Below, piece by piece: positions 61,138-64,000 of a stretch of 64,000 bases of DNA. A program made the position numbers and the translations under genes. Source of the DNA: a bacterium (GTDB taxonomy: Bacteria > Patescibacteria > Paceibacteria > Moranbacterales > UBA1568). Numbering within the stretch: the first letter of the stretch is position 1; each line of letters opens with the position of its first letter. Below the pieces are notes generated by a model. It had not been told where the DNA came from and ran no database searches. It was given only the letters and a program-made list of their open reading frames with translations. Location: contig JAKACP010000001.1 in NCBI GenBank assembly GCA_021821305.1, forward strand, positions 558,001 through 622,000. The letters run 5' to 3'.

Positions 61138-63103
61138 AGAGGTGGATATGGTCTCCTGCGTAGATGCGGGAAAATGAGGATGATTTCTCGAATTGGGCGG
61201 CATCGTAGGCGGGATTGACGGCGATGAGATTGACCCCGAGTTCGTCGAAGCACTTCCGCCCGTCGGGCAGGTTCGGCGTCGAGATCATGAGAAGCGTGCA
61301 TTGCTCGCGCGGCTTGGTCTCGTCCTCGTATCGTTTGAAGAATCCGCGTGAGAGGGGATAGTCGTATCCGCGCATGAAAAAGAGTTTCATCCAGGCATCC
61401 GCAACAAGATAGTTGTGATCCTTGAGGAACAGATCATCCGGAGCCATCCGGGAGGCGAGATACTCCGACGCATGGAAGACTTCGGCCGTTTCCTTGGATT
61501 TTCCGGCGGACGGGAGGGATGACTGGTTGTCGGCGGAACCGTTCCAGGTCGAAAAACCGAGGAGGACGAGCATACCGAAAAGGAAGAGCCTGGCCGGAAT
61601 GAACGAGGCGGGCCTCCCGTTTCCGGCCGTCCGGAGGAAAATCGGCAACGAGGCCGCAAGGAGTCCCGCGAGGAGCGCGAGCGGGAAGGAGAGATAGGTG
61701 CCGATACGGTTCGACGGGATATCGAGGAACACCCAGTGTGGCCGAAGCGCCATGACCAGGAGGGCGCCGCCCCAGCCGAGCATGAAGGCGAAGGCGGCTG
61801 AGGATCGCGACGGACGGAAAAAGAACGCGAGGAGGATGGCCGCGATGCCGAGACTCGCCCGTGCCGCACCCGACGCATCCGACACCTGGAAGAACGAGAG
61901 CCCGGTCCGGGTCGATTTCGACGGTGCGCCGATCGCGGTATCGACCGCGCTCGTCTCGATATAGGTCGGCATCGCGACCGCGGTGAAGAATATCCCGGCG
62001 AAAGCGAGCGCGACGAGGGGATAGGGGGAGAGGAAGAGTCTGCCGATACGCTTGGCCAGCGCGCCCGACTCGCGAGGGAAGAGCGCGAGGAGCGAAAGGA
62101 GGATGCCGGCGAACACGAAGAGGAGGACGAGCGAGGAGAGATGATGCGTGTAGGCCAGCGTGAACGAGAGGAAAATCCCGATGGCGAGGAATCGCGAGTC
62201 CCGCTCCCGGAGCGCGCGGAACAAGGAGAGGAGGATGAGCGGGATGAAGAGGTTGCCGAAAAGATTGCCGACGACGCCGCCGGATACGAACTTGGATTCC
62301 GGTGAGGAAAAGGCGAAGAGCGGCCCTACGAACAATAGCACAAAGAGACCCGCGGAAAAGGGGGAGACCCGATGCTCCGCGAGGAACCCCGCTGCGAAGC
62401 GCACCGCGAGCGCGAAGAGCGCGAGCACCGAGAGAAGGTTCACGAGGAAGAGCGTATTGACCGGAAACGCGGAAAAGAAAGAATCGCCGGAGAGAAGGGC
62501 GATCGCCGCGAACGGGAGGTGTTCGCCGATGATGAAATCGGCGATCGGCTCCGGATCGGAGAGACTGACCGTTCCGTCATGCGTGACGATCTCACGCTTC
62601 GCGTACTCGGGGAGCGTGCCCGAATCCGCGATGAGCTTGGACCAGTACATGTGGTGCCCGAGGTCGGTCGCGGTCGGCAGTCCCGCGTCGGAAAGGAAGA
62701 TCGTGCGGAGAAAAATCGTAAGTGCCACGATGAGCAGGAACGCGAGACGCTCATTGTGTGAGGCCGAAAACGGAGAACCCTTCTCTCGGACCGAGTCGGT
62801 TCCTTTCCCCGTGTGTCGTGCGAATCGCTCGTATCCGATCCGGAGCGCGAGGAGGACGAGCGGCACCGCGAGAAGTGCGAGGAGGACCGACATCCCCGTG
62901 AACGGGATGTCCCGTCCGCCCATGTATATCATGGAAAAATCGAGCACGCCGACGCCGAGCGCGAACGAGAACACGACCATCTCGAAGACGGACAGGGGAT
63001 GACGGACCCCGAACATCGCCCGAAGCAGCATCCATCCGGAGAGGAAGAAAAGGGCGAGCGCGAAAATGAAGAGGATGAACGTGATCATGTGAATATCCGT
63101 CAT
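61124..63103 (-). CDS. large GT-C-like membrane protein
   Basis: 659 residues, about 14 membrane helices, with the soluble tail only about 110 residues at the end. The first large outer loop holds LPTATDLGHHMYWSKLI, with Asp at the place of the GT-C acid residue, and FIIGEHLPFAAI follows. Family not named; oligosaccharyltransferase-like or 6-pyruvoyl-type relatives share this plan. The ATG at 63103 overlaps the upstream GT4 stop by 4 bases (63100-63103), so this is preferred over 63163. Confidence 0.75.
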   Translation of the reverse strand: MTDIHMITFILFIFALALFFLSGWMLLRAMFGVRHPLSVFEMVVFSFALGVGVLDFSMIYMGGRDIPFTGMSVLLALLAVPLVLLALRIGYERFARHTGKGTDSVREKGSPFSASHNERLAFLLIVALTIFLRTIFLSDAGLPTATDLGHHMYWSKLIADSGTLPEYAKREIVTHDGTVSLSDPEPIADFIIGEHLPFAAIALLSGDSFFSAFPVNTLFLVNLLSVLALFALAVRFAAGFLAEHRVSPFSAGLFVLLFVGPLFAFSSPESKFVSGGVVGNLFGNLFIPLILLSLFRALRERDSRFLAIGIFLSFTLAYTHHLSSLVLLFVFAGILLSLLALFPRESGALAKRIGRLFLSPYPLVALAFAGIFFTAVAMPTYIETSAVDTAIGAPSKSTRTGLSFFQVSDASGAARASLGIAAILLAFFFRPSRSSAAFAFMLGWGGALLVMALRPHWVFLDIPSNRIGTYLSFPLALLAGLLAASLPIFLRTAGNGRPASFIPARLFLFGMLVLLGFSTWNGSADNQSSLPSAGKSKETAEVFHASEYLASRMAPDDLFLKDHNYLVADAWMKLFFMRGYDYPLSRGFFKRYEDETKPREQCTLLMISTPNLPDGRKCFDELGVNLIAVNPAYDAAQFEKSSSFSRIYAGDHIHLYERK

Positions 63104-63999
63104 TCGGACTTCGGGAGCATATCGGAGAGGACCTTCATATACCGGTCCGATATCACGTCCCAACGGTAGTGTTCCCGGGTGAAGGCTTGCGCATGGCGAC
63201 CGAATTCCCGTCGGGCATCGTCATTCTCCGACAACGACAGTATAGCATCACGGAACGAATCCGGATCCTGCGGCGTGACCAGGCGTCCGTTCTCGCCGTC
63301 GGTGATCGCTTCCGCGAGCCCCTCGAGACGGGAGGCGACGACCGGCAGACCCTCGGAAGTCGCCTCGATGAGCGCGATACCGAAGCCTTCGATATCATGC
63401 TCGACCGGTATGTTCGGCTGTACGAACAGGTGTGCGGTACGCAGGAGCGTGAGGCGACCACGGTCGGACACGCGACCGAGCAGTTTCACCCTACCTTCCA
63501 TGCCGCTTTCGCGTATGGCATCGCGGATATGTACTTCTTCGGGTCCGGAGCCGGCGACGAGATAGAGTGTGCTTTCCGGAAGAAGGGGAAGCACATGACG
63601 CACGAACCACGCCACGCCCTTGCGCTTCGCGAGCCGTCCGACGGTGAGGAGGACGGTCTTGCCGGATACGGATTCTCCGAGCAGGGATTCGAGATCCTGT
63701 TCCGTGAAGACGCGCCCATCGTCGGAGAGGTCGATGCCGTTCGGAACCACGGAAAATTTCTCCGCGGGGATACCATGGCGTATCCCGAGCTCGCGGGTGG
63801 CGGCCGACACCGCGATCAGGCCGTCGAGCGACGGGAGGAACGTCCGGACCCACCATCGCTGATAGAATCGGTCCCGATAACTCATGTCGAGTCCGTGTAC
63901 GACCGACACCACCCGTTTCCCGGGGTAGACCTTCTTCAGGATCCAACCGACGATGCCGAGTACGCCGTCCCCGAGGAGGACGACGTCATACCGCGGGGC
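63100..63999 (-). CDS. GT4 family glycosyltransferase, cut by the window edge
   Basis: About 300 residues are visible and the frame stays open to the right edge (DVVLLGDGVLG before VVSVVHGLDMSYR), so the N terminus lies outside. The donor domain has LLTVGRLAKRKG and EGFGIALIEATSEGLPVVA with an intact E-x7-E motif. Specificity unknown. Coupled to the GT-C-like gene by a 4-base overlap. Confidence 0.9.
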   Translation of the reverse strand, partial: APRYDVVLLGDGVLGIVGWILKKVYPGKRVVSVVHGLDMSYRDRFYQRWWVRTFLPSLDGLIAVSAATRELGIRHGIPAEKFSVVPNGIDLSDDGRVFTEQDLESLLGESVSGKTVLLTVGRLAKRKGVAWFVRHVLPLLPESTLYLVAGSGPEEVHIRDAIRESGMEGRVKLLGRVSDRGRLTLLRTAHLFVQPNIPVEHDIEGFGIALIEATSEGLPVVASRLEGLAEAITDGENGRLVTPQDPDSFRDAILSLSENDDARREFGRHAQAFTREHYRWDVISDRYMKVLSDMLPKSE

Positions 64000-64000
64000 G

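Overview
The window (about 57% GC overall, with AT-richer stretches near 15.4-18.5 kb and 23.8-34.9 kb) is a dense bacterial segment of 54 protein genes. No rRNA, tRNA, CRISPR array or intact transposase gene was seen. TGA is used as a normal stop. A minimal prolyl-tRNA synthetase without editing domain, a divergent RtcB, a membrane-anchored Clp-like ATPase and a very large surface-glycan locus together suggest a Patescibacteria (CPR, Parcubacteria-like) genome. That assignment is inference.

Left end (0-15.3 kb): the tail of a ClpB/ClpC ATPase, a membrane protein, an HtrA-like protein that has lost all three catalytic residues, proS and ispH, then a GT4 glycosyltransferase. A minus-strand operon follows (GT-C enzyme, anchored extracytoplasmic protein, small membrane protein). 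Next is a membrane-anchored double-AAA+ Clp relative with a degenerate first ATPase site and no pore loop in the second, then two glycosyltransferases and a UDP-glucuronate-epimerase-like gene.

15.4-20.4 kb: a small membrane protein, a secreted LCAT-like lipase, a winged-helix Fic protein with its catalytic His changed to Gln and a palindromic operator in its promoter, and a DUF218 protein.

20.4-44.9 kb is mostly one strand, with many 4-base overlaps. It holds a flippase, two polyprenyl-phosphate-type GT2 enzymes, several GT4/GT2 enzymes, a nucleotide-sugar cassette (NUDIX GDP-mannose hydrolase, ColD-like His-type dehydratase, gmd, two epimerase/reductases), two large GT-C enzymes flanking an anchored beta-rich protein, ugd, a methyltransferase, a NYN nuclease and an LPG-synthase-TM protein. 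45-52.8 kb carries four GT39/PMT-like enzymes, two of them tandem paralogues. 52.8-64 kb has two small genes, a second flippase, a dTMP-kinase-like gene, an O-antigen-ligase-like gene, rtcB, and more GT4/GT-C genes cut by the window edge.

A coherent reading: Ugd plus the epimerase supply UDP-uronic acids, and Gmd plus the ColD-like enzyme supply a GDP-3,6-dideoxy-hexose. GT4/GT2 enzymes build lipid-linked glycans, the DPM-like GT2 enzymes make polyprenyl-P-sugars for the GT-C enzymes outside the membrane, flippases export, and the ligase-like protein joins. Intergenic DNA is rich in short dispersed repeats (REP-like hairpins, an AC-rich family and a 184-bp inverted-repeat element), some of which have become coding sequence.
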